A stretch of DNA of 11,205 bases, taken from the NCBI GenBank assembly GCA_937892655.1, contig CALBJC010000058.1, positions 1-11,205 of the forward strand. Reading direction: 5' to 3'. A program made the position numbers and the translations under genes. This stretch comes from an uncultured Clostridia bacterium. GTDB taxonomy: Bacteria; Bacillota; Clostridia; Oscillospirales; Ruminococcaceae. Below are positions 1-5,288 of the stretch, one piece after another. Below the pieces are notes generated by a model. It did no database searches, had not been told where the DNA came from, and worked only from the letters and a program-made list of their open reading frames with translations. The stretch's first letter is position 1. Each line of letters opens with the position of its first letter.

Positions 1-346
1 CGCCTGTAGGCGACTGCTTTAAAACCTCATAGAAAGATGTGATGTAATAGTTGTCAGGGTCTTTGATCCTGCCAGGCTTTTCATCCTCATCAAGCTTTTT
101 ATATATATAGAAGTTGATAAGATTTATCTCATTTCTTGGCTTTTCAAAACGACAGTTGTATATTTCAACCTCGCTGTCGTTAGCGATATAACGAATGAAT
201 TTATCTACAAACGCCCTTCTGAAGTTTGAATTTGAGTAGCGGGCAGTTGCAAACTCGTAATCTAGATTAGGCACGGGAGATGACTTAGGTTCACCGTAGA
301 TATAGGAAAACACCTCATAAGGATTTATTTTTCTAAGTACAGCCAT
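1..346 (-). CDS. Hypothetical protein, 5' part only (C-terminus beyond the left edge)
   Basis: An open frame of 115 codons runs leftward from ATG at 346-344 to the window edge without a stop. The start is supported by an AGGTGA ribosome binding site about six bases upstream and by a good promoter at 387-415. The visible N-terminal part begins MAVLRKINPYEVFSYIYGEP and is rich in aromatic and charged residues. It has no signal peptide and no obvious membrane segment, so it is probably cytosolic. I do not recognise the family and see no catalytic motif. It is divergent from the DUF896/WYL operon, with about 147 bases between the start codons, so the two could share regulation, but nothing shows that they do. 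I am confident that it is a gene; its function is unknown. Confidence 0.8.
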   Translation of the reverse strand, partial: MAVLRKINPYEVFSYIYGEPKSSPVPNLDYEFATARYSNSNFRRAFVDKFIRYIANDSEVEIYNCRFEKPRNEINLINFYIYKKLDEDEKPGRIKDPDNYYITSFYEVLKQSPTG

Positions 347-386
347 TTTATCACCTGCTTGCTTGTTGATTTATATTATTAGATAT

Positions 387-415
387 ATAATACCATACTT
401 TAAAATTAAAATCAA
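387..415 (-). promoter_or_regulatory. Promoter of the leftward partial gene
   Basis: On the minus strand TTGATT (415-410) and TATTAT (392-387) are separated by exactly 17 bases, and a TG precedes the -10 box (extended -10). Transcription should start near 380, giving a leader of roughly 35 bases before the ATG at 346. Confidence 0.7.
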
Positions 416-434
416 GCGATTGGTATGAAATATA

Positions 435-463
435 TTGATTTTTTTCACAATTGATGTTAAAAT
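435..463 (+). promoter_or_regulatory. Promoter of the DUF896-WYL operon
   Basis: TTGATT (435-440) and TAAAAT (458-463) are separated by 17 bases, with TGT directly before the -10 box as an extended element. A second, weaker candidate overlaps it: TTCACA (444-449), 17 bases, TATAGA (467-472). Both lead into the same gene with a leader of about 15-25 bases. Confidence 0.6.
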
Positions 464-493
464 GATTATAGAATTATAAACGGGGTGAACAAA

Positions 494-703
494 ATGAATC
501 AGAAAAAGCTCGACAGAATAAATGAGCTTACTAAAATTTCCCGTCAAAGAGAGCTTACAGAGGATGAGAAAAAAGAGCGCGAGGAGCTTAGAATGGAATA
601 CAGAAAAAGCTTTCTTCAGAGCCTTTCGGGGCAGCTCGATAACATCACTTTAGTAGACCCTGACGGTACAAAAACAGATCTTAAGGATATAAAAAAGAGC
701 TAA
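494..703 (+). CDS. DUF896 (UPF0291, YnzC-like) small protein
   Basis: A 69-residue cytosolic protein beginning MNQKKLDRINELTKISRQRE. It matches the pattern of the DUF896/YnzC family as I know it: an N-terminal 'INEL..K....LTEDEK.EREELR.EY' helical hairpin (about residues 5-36), then a short 'VDPDG' segment near residue 50. Bacillus YnzC is about 77 residues, so the length fits. Known members are small two-helix proteins of uncertain role; some are linked to the SOS operon in Bacillus. A GTG at 485 would add three residues, but it lies inside the ribosome binding site GGGGTGA (482-488), which is spaced correctly for the ATG at 494. That ATG is therefore the better start. The WYL regulator gene follows after 17 bases, which suggests one operon. 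Confidence 0.85.
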   Translation: MNQKKLDRINELTKISRQRELTEDEKKEREELRMEYRKSFLQSLSGQLDNITLVDPDGTKTDLKDIKKS

Positions 704-720
704 AAAGGAGTGAAAAACCT

Positions 721-1722
721 ATGAGCGAGCCTACAAGAGGTAAAAAGCCAAAGCTTTTGTTTATGCGCCAGATGCTTTTAGACTGCACTGACGAAAACCA
801 TTCTCTTGATACCTATGAGATTCTTGACATTTTAGAAAGAAACGGTATTTCAGGCGAGAGAAAGACTGTTTCTGATGACATTGCGGTTATTGCGGATGTC
901 TGTCAGGATGAGTTTGAAATCGAAACCTGCAAAAAAGGCAAGGCAAGCGCTTATAAGGTTTCATCAAGGCTTTTTTCAATAGATGAGCTGAGTATGCTCG
1001 CAGACGCTGTAGCCTCATCAAGATTCATCACTGAATCAAAATCAAAGGATATGATAAAGCGCCTTGCAACCCTTGCAAGCGAGTATGACAGAGCATCTCT
1101 TTCAAGAAACGTTTATGTTGCAAACAGAGTTAAAACTACAAGAGATACCTATTCATACTCGATGAGCGAGATAAGGCATGCTATTGCAAAAAAGAAAAAG
1201 GTTACATTCCAGTATTTGGGCTACGATATGACAAAAACCTTAAAGCCAAGACACAACGGTGAGATATACAAGGTTTCACCTTACAAGCTGATGTGGGATA
1301 AGGATAAGTATTATCTTGTTTGCTGGTGTGACAAGCATCAGGCTCTTGCAAACTACCGTATCGACAGAATGAAGGGCGTTTCTATGACAGATGAGCCTTC
1401 AGAGCCGCTTTCTATGACAACTCAGGAGCTGGAAGAAAAGATGTCATCGGTTTTTGAGATGTTCGGCGGTCGGAAAGAGAGAATTACTCTTTTGATCCAC
1501 AAACAGCTTCTGGATGTAATTGTTGACACCTTCGGTAAGGACACTACTCTTTTTGAAACATACGACGAAAACTATTTTGAATGCTCGGTAAACGTAGAGC
1601 TGAGCCCTACCTTCTGGGGATGGCTGTTCAAGTTTTCTGACAGAGCAAGAATTTTATCTCCCGGCTATGTCGTTGATATGGCAAGAGAAGAAATCAGAAA
1701 GCTTATGAGTATTTATGAATAA
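721..1722 (+). CDS. WYL-domain transcriptional regulator
   Basis: A 333-residue protein with the usual three-part plan of WYL regulators. An N-terminal winged helix-turn-helix spans about residues 10-75, including 'TYEILDILERNGISGERKTVSDDI'-type HTH spacing (31-54). A WYL beta-barrel core spans about 145-220 ('SPYKLMWDKDKYYLV', YYL at 197-199 in place of WYL, then 'NYRIDRM' at 211-217). A C-terminal WCX-like extension spans about 245-330. WYL proteins bind DNA and are thought to sense a ligand, often nucleic acid or nucleotides, through the WYL core; many regulate stress or defence genes, but no defence gene is next to this one. The start has AAGGAGTG at about nine bases' spacing. It follows the DUF896 gene in the same direction and the operon ends in the terminator at 1724-1760. 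The target genes cannot be inferred. Confidence 0.93.
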   Translation: MSEPTRGKKPKLLFMRQMLLDCTDENHSLDTYEILDILERNGISGERKTVSDDIAVIADVCQDEFEIETCKKGKASAYKVSSRLFSIDELSMLADAVASSRFITESKSKDMIKRLATLASEYDRASLSRNVYVANRVKTTRDTYSYSMSEIRHAIAKKKKVTFQYLGYDMTKTLKPRHNGEIYKVSPYKLMWDKDKYYLVCWCDKHQALANYRIDRMKGVSMTDEPSEPLSMTTQELEEKMSSVFEMFGGRKERITLLIHKQLLDVIVDTFGKDTTLFETYDENYFECSVNVELSPTFWGWLFKFSDRARILSPGYVVDMAREEIRKLMSIYE

Positions 1723-1723
1723 A

Positions 1724-1760
1724 AAAAACGGAGATAATGTTTATCATTATCTCCGTTTTT
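1724..1760 (+). terminator. Intrinsic terminator of the DUF896-WYL operon
   Basis: A perfect 11-bp stem (1729-1739 with 1745-1755) encloses a five-base loop. An A-run lies before it and a five-T run after it (1756-1760). It begins one base after the WYL stop codon. The A-run lets it act on leftward transcripts as well, but no gene needs that here. Confidence 0.92.
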
Positions 1761-1764
1761 ATGC

Positions 1765-1793
1765 TTGATTTTTGATAGCGGTTGATATATAAT
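1765..1793 (+). promoter_or_regulatory. Promoter of the DUF1846 gene
   Basis: TTGATT (1765-1770), a 17-base spacer and a consensus TATAAT (1788-1793). The expected start site is near 1800, about 30 bases before the ATG. It lies just after the upstream operon's terminator, which makes the DUF1846 gene a separate transcription unit. Confidence 0.8.
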
Positions 1794-1830
1794 ATTAGAA
1801 GTATGATTTTTACAAAAAGGGGTAAGGATT

Positions 1831-3315
1831 ATGTCAAAAACCGGCTTTGATAACAGTAAATACTTAAAAATGCAGTCTGAACATATCAGAGAGAGAATAT
1901 CGCAGTTCGGCGGTAAGCTATATCTTGAGTTCGGCGGCAAGCTCTTTGATGACTATCACGCGTCAAGAGTTCTCCCCGGCTTCAAGCCTGACAGTAAGCT
2001 TCAGATGCTTTTGCAGCTCAAGGATGAGGCTGAGGTCGTTATCGCCATCAATGCCGGTGACATTGAAAAGAATAAGATAAGAGGTGACCTTGGTATCACC
2101 TATGACGCTGACGTTTTGAGACTTATTGAGGTTTTCAGAAATATCGGTCTTTATGTAGGCTCGGTAGTTTTGACTCAGTATATGAACCAGGCGGCTGCCG
2201 ACGCTTTCAAGGTAAGGCTTGAAAAGCTTGGCGTAAAGGTTTATAAGCATTATCATATTGAAGGCTACCCTTCAAACTTAGCGCTCATTATGAGCGATGA
2301 CGGCTTTGGCAGGAATGATTTTGTAGAGGCTCAGAGAAAGCTCGTTGTAGTTACAGCCCCGGGCCCTGGCAGCGGCAAGATGGCAGTTTGTCTGTCACAG
2401 CTCTACCATGAACATAAGCACGGTATCAAGGCGGGTTACGCTAAATTTGAAACCTTCCCTATCTGGAATCTGCCTTTAAACCATCCTGTGAACTTAGCGT
2501 ATGAAGCAGCGACTGCTGACCTCAACGATGTTAATATGATCGACCCGTTCCATCTCGAAGCGTATGGCAAAACCGCTGTAAACTACAACCGAGATGTTGA
2601 GGTTTTCCCTGTTCTCAACGCTATGTTTGAGATGATTATCGGCAAATCACCATACAACTCCCCTACAGATATGGGCGTTAATATGGTCGGCAACTGTATA
2701 ATTGATGATGAGATCGTCAAAAAAGCGGCTAAGGACGAAATAATCAGACGTTATTACAACGCTTTATGCTCAGAGAAAAAGGGTATAGGCACAAAGGATG
2801 AAATATACAAGATCGAGCTTTTGATGAAAAAGGTAGGCATTACAGCTGATAACAGACAGGTTGTAAAGGCTTCGCTCGAAAAAGCTCAGGCTACAGGCGA
2901 GCCTGCTGCTGCTATCGAACTGCCTGACGGCACAATACTCACAGGCAAGACATCAAACCTGCTCGGCGCATCATCTGCGTTACTTTTAAATGCGCTCAAA
3001 TACTTAGGCAATATTGATGACAGCGTTTTGCTCATAGCACCTGAAATCATTGAGCCTATCTCACACTTGAAAGTTGACCATTTAGGTAACCAAAACCCTC
3101 GTCTTCATACCGACGAAACGCTTATTGCTCTATCAATCTGTGCGGCTTCAAACGACACCGCAGAGCTTGCTATGAAGCAGCTTGAAAACCTAAGAGGCTG
3201 TGAGCTTCATTCTTCTGTTATCCTCTCTCCTGTTGATGAGAGAGTTTTGAGAAGACTCGGCATCAACGTTACCTGCGAGCCTCAGTATCAGGAAAATAAG
3301 CTTTTTCAGGCATAA
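1831..3315 (+). CDS. DUF1846 (UPF0371) family protein
   Basis: A 494-residue cytosolic protein that matches the conserved DUF1846 family over its whole length; members are usually about 490-505 residues. The strongest signature lies in the middle: a glycine-rich, P-loop-like GPGSGK at 178-183 ('TAPGPGSGKMA'), then 'AGYAKFETFPIWNLPL' (201-216), 'NLAYEAATADLNDVNMIDPF' (221-240) and 'AVNYNRD' (249-255). The N-terminal half begins with a 'FGGKL' repeat (26-39). Structures are known for the family, but I know of no firmly established biochemical role; the GPGSGK loop suggests nucleotide or phosphate binding. An AAGGGG/TAAGG ribosome binding site precedes the ATG. It has its own promoter. Downstream come palindromic repeats and then pnuC, which may depend on readthrough from this gene. 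Confidence 0.9.
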   Translation: MSKTGFDNSKYLKMQSEHIRERISQFGGKLYLEFGGKLFDDYHASRVLPGFKPDSKLQMLLQLKDEAEVVIAINAGDIEKNKIRGDLGITYDADVLRLIEVFRNIGLYVGSVVLTQYMNQAAADAFKVRLEKLGVKVYKHYHIEGYPSNLALIMSDDGFGRNDFVEAQRKLVVVTAPGPGSGKMAVCLSQLYHEHKHGIKAGYAKFETFPIWNLPLNHPVNLAYEAATADLNDVNMIDPFHLEAYGKTAVNYNRDVEVFPVLNAMFEMIIGKSPYNSPTDMGVNMVGNCIIDDEIVKKAAKDEIIRRYYNALCSEKKGIGTKDEIYKIELLMKKVGITADNRQVVKASLEKAQATGEPAAAIELPDGTILTGKTSNLLGASSALLLNALKYLGNIDDSVLLIAPEIIEPISHLKVDHLGNQNPRLHTDETLIALSICAASNDTAELAMKQLENLRGCELHSSVILSPVDERVLRRLGINVTCEPQYQENKLFQA

Positions 3316-3342
3316 ACTGAATATTATATCTGCCACCGGGTA

Positions 3343-3416
3343 GAGAAAAGCTTCGCTTTCCCGAAAAGCTAGCGCTTTTCCGAAAAGTTAGCGCTTTTCC
3401 GAAAGATTCGCTTTTC
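3343..3416. repeat. Four tandem palindromic repeats of about 19 bp
   Basis: Four head-to-tail units lie at 3343-3361, 3362-3380, 3381-3399 and 3400-3416. The two middle units are 19 bases long and differ at one base. Each unit can fold on itself: GAAAAGC (3363-3369) pairs with GCTTTTC (3374-3380) around TAGC in unit 2, and in unit 3 the single C-to-T change keeps pairing as G-U. Units 1 and 4 are degenerate but still of the GAAAnnn...CTTTTC form. The block starts 27 bases after the DUF1846 stop. Function is unknown; REP-like 3' UTR hairpins or a remnant of repeat expansion are both possible. Confidence 0.8.
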
Positions 3417-3434
3417 AAAAGCATTGCTATTAAA

Positions 3435-3495
3435 AAGCATCCGCTTTATGCATACGTTAGGTCTTAGAAGTATGCATGGACGGATGCTTGTTTTT
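3435..3495 (+). terminator. Two-stage hairpin with T-run directly before pnuC (terminator or attenuator)
   Basis: An outer 9-bp stem (AAGCATCCG 3435-3443 with CGGATGCTT 3481-3489) and an inner perfect 8-bp stem (ATGCATAC 3448-3455 with GTATGCAT 3470-3477) enclose a 14-base loop. The hairpin is followed by five T (3491-3495), the form of an intrinsic terminator. The pnuC ribosome binding site begins only four bases later (3499). No convincing promoter fits between this hairpin and pnuC, so it would stop transcription before pnuC unless it is leaky or controlled. Confidence 0.7.
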
Positions 3496-3512
3496 GTTAA
3501 GGAGTATAAACT

Positions 3513-4202
3513 ATGAAATCACCGTTTTCAGATCTTACAAAATTTGAGAGAGGCTTGTGGATAACCTCTATTGCAGTCATAATAGCCTCATTTTTGCTTT
3601 CACGCGGTGGGGATATACTTACCCTTATCGCATCTTTGATAGGCGTTACAGCGCTTATATTTGTGGCTAAGGGGTATGTACTCGGTCAGGTGCTGACAGT
3701 AGTGTTTTCGGTATTCTACGGAATTATCTCTTTTATCTTTTCATACTACGGCGAGATGATAACCTATCTTTTAATGACAACGCCAATGGCGATACTCGCT
3801 ATTATTTCCTGGAAAAAGCATCCCTTCAAGGATACAAAAGAGGTTGAGGTAAGCCATGTTTCTAAAACGCAGATACTTTTAATGATAGCTTTATCAATAA
3901 TCGTTACAGCAGGCTTTTATTTTATACTCAAGGCTTTAAATACAGCAAACCTTATACTATCAACCTTTTCTGTAACAACAAGCTTTGTTGCAGTTTACCT
4001 TACCTATCTGCGAAGCCCTTACTACGCTTTAGGCTACAGCGCAAATGATTTGGTTTTAATAGGGCTGTGGGTATTTGCAAGTATTGAAAGTATTTCATAT
4101 CTGCCTATGGTATTTTGTTTTATTATGTTTTTAGCAAACGATATATACGGATTTATTAACTGGAAGAAAATGCAGAGCATTCAAAAAAGAAATTCTTTTT
4201 AG
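3513..4202 (+). CDS. pnuC: PnuC-type vitamin/nucleoside transporter
   Basis: A 229-residue, strongly hydrophobic protein with seven or eight predicted membrane segments (roughly residues 14-31, 34-52, 56-77, 80-98, 119-140, 146-165, 176-192 and 194-212). The C-terminal 'NDIYGFINWKKMQ' (about 208-220) is the hallmark ending of PnuC transporters, and a basic loop (about 99-105) separates the two halves. PnuC proteins are inner-membrane facilitators that import nicotinamide riboside, or in some lineages thiamine, riboflavin or deoxynucleosides, with trapping by intracellular phosphorylation. The substrate cannot be read here because no kinase or biosynthesis gene is adjacent. The ATG has AAGGAG eight bases upstream. 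Expression probably depends on the hairpin at 3435-3495. Membership in PnuC is secure; the vitamin is not. Confidence 0.88.
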   Translation: MKSPFSDLTKFERGLWITSIAVIIASFLLSRGGDILTLIASLIGVTALIFVAKGYVLGQVLTVVFSVFYGIISFIFSYYGEMITYLLMTTPMAILAIISWKKHPFKDTKEVEVSHVSKTQILLMIALSIIVTAGFYFILKALNTANLILSTFSVTTSFVAVYLTYLRSPYYALGYSANDLVLIGLWVFASIESISYLPMVFCFIMFLANDIYGFINWKKMQSIQKRNSF

Positions 4203-4217
4203 CAGGGAGAGGGGCGT

Positions 4218-4246
4218 AAAAAAAGCGACTGAAATTTCAGTCGCTT
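4218..4246 (-). terminator. Terminator for leftward transcription (NifX-like gene)
   Basis: A perfect palindrome of 24 bases (4223-4246, 12 bp per arm) is followed in the leftward direction by a run of seven T (complement of 4218-4224, overlapping the arm). It would end transcripts coming from the NifX-like gene after about 190 bases of 3' UTR. In the rightward direction there is no T-run, only ACTCT repeats, so it is a poor terminator for pnuC, although the stem would still form. Confidence 0.75.
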
Positions 4247-4336
4247 ACTCTACTCTATTCTACTCTGCTCTTCTCTACTCTAATCTACTCTAATCTACTC
4301 TAATCTACTCTACTCTTCTCTACTCTACTCTACTCT
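4247..4336. repeat. Pentanucleotide array, 18 copies of an ACTCT-like unit
   Basis: Ninety bases read as 18 consecutive pentamers in perfect register, every one of the form NNTCT. By eye 11 are ACTCT, three are AATCT, two are TCTCT, one is ATTCT and one is GCTCT. The three AATCT units alternate with ACTCT (4277-4311), a higher-order ten-base period. The strand is pyrimidine-rich on plus and purine-rich (AGAGT) on minus. It lies between the convergent pnuC and NifX-like genes, outside both coding regions. Confidence 0.95.
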
Positions 4337-4356
4337 GTTGATTAATGTAGCGTTTG

Positions 4357-4396
4357 TCGGGGTTATTGTCAACATTTTCGGGGTTATTGTCGACAT
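4357..4396. repeat. 19-bp direct repeat, 21-bp period (possible IS end)
   Basis: TCGGGGTTATTGTCAACAT (4357-4375) recurs at 4378-4396 with one change (A to G, giving TGTCGACA). On the minus strand the block reads TGTCGACAATAACCCCGA twice. Tandem short repeats starting with TG are typical of IS21-family ends, so this may be a solitary transposon end; I cannot confirm that from the sequence, and no transposase gene is present. It lies about 40 bases past the NifX-like stop codon. Confidence 0.6.
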
Positions 4397-4437
4397 CGTT
4401 CATAGATTGTTAATATAGAGTTATATTTTGTTCATTT

Positions 4438-4842
4438 TTAATGATTTGAGCAGGAATGATCTGAACAAGAATGACCTGAACAGGAGTGACCCTCACCATG
4501 CTCATGGTCGTGATGGTTACACTTGACATCAGGGTTAAAAATCAGACGGTTTTCGAGGAATGCCGCTACTGCTTCATCAGCGTTGCCGCTTACACCACCA
4601 TATAAGGTAATACCCGCCTCAGCCAGAGCCTGCTGAGCACCGCCGCCGATACCGCCGCAGATTAAAACCTCAACGCCCATCTGCGCTAAAAAGCCAGCGA
4701 GCGCACCGTGACCTGAGCCGAGAGTATCAAGCACTACAGCGCTTGTAACTACGCCGTTTTGTGCCTCATAAATCTTAAACTGCTTTGTATGGCCAAAATG
4801 CTGGAAAATATTATTGTTTTCAAAAGTTACTGCTATTTTCAT
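4438..4842 (-). CDS. NifX/NifB-type (PF02579) protein with Cys/His-rich tail
   Basis: A 134-residue cytosolic protein. Residues 1-105 follow the dinitrogenase iron-molybdenum cofactor family fold: 'MKIAVTFENNNIFQHFGHTKQFKIYE' at the start, 'HGALAGFLAQMGVEVLICGGIGGGAQQAL' (45-73) and 'GITLYGGVSGNADEAVAAF' (77-95). Such proteins bind iron-sulfur or iron-molybdenum clusters. Many non-diazotrophs carry orphan copies, and no nitrogenase gene is seen here. The tail (about 108-134) is almost entirely His, Cys, Ser, Asp and Glu, with HSCS repeated three times, which points to metal binding. I place the start at 4842 (ATG) because AGGTGA lies about five bases upstream; a GTG at 4866 would start inside a hairpin with no binding site. 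It is downstream of the 81-residue gene and separated from it only by a weak terminator. Confidence 0.9.
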   Translation of the reverse strand: MKIAVTFENNNIFQHFGHTKQFKIYEAQNGVVTSAVVLDTLGSGHGALAGFLAQMGVEVLICGGIGGGAQQALAEAGITLYGGVSGNADEAVAAFLENRLIFNPDVKCNHHDHEHGEGHSCSGHSCSDHSCSNH

Positions 4843-4863
4843 TTTATCACCTGTATATTCAAA

Positions 4864-4898
4864 CACCCCGAAAGGATTACCCTTCGGAGTGCTTTTTT
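4864..4898. terminator. Hairpin between the 81-residue gene and the NifX-like gene
   Basis: CACCCCGAAAGG (4864-4875) pairs with CCTTCGGAGTG (4881-4891) with one bulged A and one G-T pair. Read leftward, it follows the stop codon of the 81-residue gene and has only a weak T-rich tail (TGTTTGAAT). It probably lets part of the transcription through to the NifX-like gene. Read rightward it has a six-T tail, although no rightward gene ends here. Confidence 0.65.
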
Positions 4899-4899
4899 A

Positions 4900-5145
4900 T
4901 TACTTCTTGAGCTTACCGAGTAAACCGCCGATCTTATCGCCGATATCATCAACCTTATCAGCGAGCTTATCGCCCTTGAGCTTTGCCTTAACGCCGTCAA
5001 CGATCTTATCAGCAGCGCCGTCAGGAATGTCAACACCTACTACGCTTTCAACAGCCTTGATAGGGTCATCCTTGAACTTTGAAGCAAAATCCTTATTGCC
5101 CTTTACCTTTTCAACGATTTCTTCAATTTTCTCTTTGATATCCAT
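4900..5145 (-). CDS. Small charged protein, 81 residues, resembles Nif11-type leader region
   Basis: Reads MDIKEKIEEIVEKVKGNKDF at the start and ends GGLLGKLKK. It is rich in Lys, Asp, Val and Ile, with no Cys, Trp or His, and is predicted to be mostly amphipathic helix. The pattern 'FASKFKDDPIKAVESVVGVDIPD' (about 20-42) recalls the 'F..DP..A....G..I' region of Nif11-like peptides, and I know similar unnamed small proteins from clostridia; this is resemblance only. No double-Gly protease, radical SAM or lanthionine enzyme lies nearby, so a peptide natural product is not supported. The start has AAGGAAG at nine bases' spacing and a strong promoter at 5195-5223, so it is probably well expressed. 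The NifX-like gene follows in the same direction. Confidence 0.85.
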   Translation of the reverse strand: MDIKEKIEEIVEKVKGNKDFASKFKDDPIKAVESVVGVDIPDGAADKIVDGVKAKLKGDKLADKVDDIGDKIGGLLGKLKK

Positions 5146-5171
5146 TATAAAACACTTCCTTGAAAGTTTTA

Positions 5172-5185
5172 AGCAGTATTCTGCT
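5172..5185 (-). promoter_or_regulatory. Small leader hairpin of the 81-residue gene
   Basis: AGCAG (5172-5176) and CTGCT (5181-5185) form a 5-bp inverted repeat around a four-base loop. It lies between the -10 box and the ribosome binding site, at the start of the expected transcript. It could be an operator half-site pair or a 5' stabilising hairpin; the evidence is weak. Confidence 0.3.
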
Positions 5186-5194
5186 GTTAATGAT

Positions 5195-5223
5195 ATTATA
5201 CCACATTTTCATAGAATTTGCAA
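5195..5223 (-). promoter_or_regulatory. Promoter of the 81-residue gene and NifX-like gene
   Basis: On the minus strand TTGCAA (5223-5218), a 17-base spacer and a consensus TATAAT (5200-5195) preceded by TGG (extended -10). Its -35 box lies 15 bases from that of the divergent DUF4003 promoter, so one bound protein could affect both. Confidence 0.82.
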
Positions 5224-5238
5224 GGGTATTTTAAATTG

Positions 5239-5267
5239 TTGACAGTATATCAATATTATGCTAGAAT
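5239..5267 (+). promoter_or_regulatory. Promoter of the DUF4003-like gene
   Basis: Consensus TTGACA (5239-5244), a 17-base spacer and TAGAAT (5262-5267) with a TGC extended -10. The expected start site is near 5274, which is also the first base of the AAGGAGG ribosome binding site, so the 5' leader would be only about 15 bases long. Confidence 0.85.
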
Positions 5268-5288
5268 ATTTTCAAGGAGGAGATTTGT

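Noticed and set aside
721..1722. Defence island marked by a WYL regulator
   Set aside because: WYL proteins often sit in defence loci, but the neighbours here are housekeeping-type families with no nuclease, helicase or toxin.
3343..3416. CRISPR array
   Set aside because: Units are directly adjacent with no unique spacers, are only 17-19 bases long, and no cas genes are present.
3316..3512. Known vitamin riboswitch (TPP, NAD+ or FMN type) before pnuC
   Set aside because: None of the conserved core sequences I know for these classes can be found; only palindromes and a terminator-like hairpin are visible.
4864..4898. Terminator of an unseen rightward gene
   Set aside because: The rightward T-run is better than the leftward one, but no rightward coding frame or promoter leads to it; its place just after a leftward stop codon explains it better.
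4438..5145. Nitrogen fixation or Nif11 peptide natural-product cluster
   Set aside because: There is no nitrogenase, cofactor synthesis gene, radical SAM enzyme, lanthionine synthetase or peptidase in the window.
4814..5242. Long plus-strand frame opposite the NifX-like and 81-residue genes
   Set aside because: It is the antisense of two well-supported genes, has serine/proline-rich low-complexity translation, and lacks a ribosome binding site.
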